A stretch of DNA of 6,372 nucleotides from Deltaproteobacteria bacterium (GTDB taxonomy: Bacteria > Desulfobacterota > Desulfobacteria > Desulfobacterales > Desulfobacteraceae), in contig JAFCZY010000140.1 of NCBI GenBank assembly GCA_019314105.1, forward strand, positions 1-6,372. The letters run 5' to 3'. The notes below the pieces were generated by a model. The model was not told the origin of the DNA, made no database searches, and saw only the letters and a program-made list of their open reading frames with translations. This document shows, piece after piece, positions 5,840 through 6,372 of this stretch. Position 1 is the first letter of the stretch; each line of letters starts with the position of its first letter. Both the position numbers and the translations under genes were made by a program.

Positions 5840-6372
5840 TATTAAAAACTGGTTGACCCCCTATTTTCAAAATTCACCGGTTGAGGTGTCTATTGTGGGG
5901 GATTTTGATCTTGAAAATATGATCAGCCTTGCTTCAAAATATATGGGAACATTGAAAAAAAGGAAAAAATTTTCAAATGAATTGAGCACGCCCGGGAAAA
6001 TATATTTTCCCAAAGGAGAGCAACTTGAACTGAGAACAGAGACAAAAATTAATACAGGTATTGTTCGTGTTGCATTTCCGACCGATGATTTTTGGGATAT
6101 TATGCAAACCCGAAGGCTCTCCATTTTATCCAGGGTTTTTTCAGAAAGATTGCGAATTGCCATTAGAGAAGAACTGGGTGAAACTTATTCTCCTTATGTA
6201 TATAATGACCCGTCCCTGAGTTTTGAGGGCTATGGGATACTGCATGTGGTTGTTAATGTAAAACCTGAAAGGCATCAATTTATTTATCATAAGATTAAAG
6301 AGATTATTACGTCTTTAACCACAAAGGGTATTTCAAAAAAAGAGACGGACTTGGCTTTAAAACCGGTTCTAA
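5823..6372 (+). CDS. C-terminal domain of the interrupted M16 peptidase (partial, runs off window)
   Basis: From ATG 5823 this frame gives 183 residues without a stop to the window edge. It starts with the LNDIKNWL helix and the EVSIVGDFDLENM strand, the counterpart of VVVGDFD in the N-terminal half. It then continues through the M16 last domain, including IREELGETYSPYV. Arg115 and Tyr122 in that segment are seven residues apart, as are the substrate-binding Arg824 and Tyr831 of insulin-degrading enzyme. The end, KKETDLALKPVL, matches the helix that normally lies about 90 residues before the M16 C-terminus. The frame overlaps the upstream one by 17 nt and has no good ribosome site at ATG 5823. 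A TTG at 5814 in the same frame has an AAAAGGAG 9 nt upstream. It is best read as the rest of the same gene, not as an independent gene. Confidence 0.75.
   Translation, partial: MNTLNDIKNWLTPYFQNSPVEVSIVGDFDLENMISLASKYMGTLKKRKKFSNELSTPGKIYFPKGEQLELRTETKINTGIVRVAFPTDDFWDIMQTRRLSILSRVFSERLRIAIREELGETYSPYVYNDPSLSFEGYGILHVVVNVKPERHQFIYHKIKEIITSLTTKGISKKETDLALKPVL

Noticed and set aside
1..6372. Mobile element, phage, CRISPR or defence system
   Set aside because: No transposase, integrase, spaced direct repeats or long inverted repeats were found. Base composition and codon style look even across the genes, and the three main proteins are all envelope quality-control factors.

Overview
The window looks like an ordinary chromosomal region of a Gram-negative bacterium devoted to cell-envelope protein quality control. 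I see no mobile element, phage gene, CRISPR array or obviously new system. The genome is moderately AT-rich, about 40% G+C by eye. A Do-type protease, a PpiD-type chaperone and an M16 lipoprotein peptidase together imply a periplasm and an outer membrane. Style and gene order remind me of sulfate-reducing Desulfobacterota (Desulfobacter/Desulfobacula-like), but that is an inference from memory, not a database match.

Layout. Positions 3-74 hold the last 23 codons of a plus-strand gene whose tail resembles the end of a histidine-kinase ATPase domain. A 71-bp gap follows, then a complete Do-family (DegP/DegQ) serine protease at 146-1564. The 325-bp gap from 1565 to 1889 is well used. It holds a long two-part stem-loop (1568-1627), a complete minus-strand tRNA-Ala(GGC) with encoded CCA (1640-1715), a promoter for that tRNA, an A6T6 tract, and a divergent plus-strand promoter for the next operon. 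That operon starts with a PpiD/SurA-like membrane-anchored parvulin chaperone (1890-3782). After 8 bp comes an M16 (pitrilysin-family) zinc peptidase with a lipoprotein signal (from 3791).

The most notable feature is in the M16 gene. Its reading frame stops at 5839, but the rest of the same protein continues in the +1 frame from about 5814/5823 to the window edge. The break separates the HxxEH zinc-site half from the conserved Arg/Tyr motif of the last domain. Several residues also seem to be missing at the junction, which suggests a small frame-disrupting deletion, a recently broken gene or an assembly error. Production as two polypeptides is less likely.

Working together (inference): DegP degrades or refolds damaged periplasmic proteins, PpiD holds and isomerises proteins emerging from the Sec translocon, and the M16 lipoprotein would clear peptides or unfolded proteins at the membrane. 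The upstream kinase could be an envelope-stress sensor.
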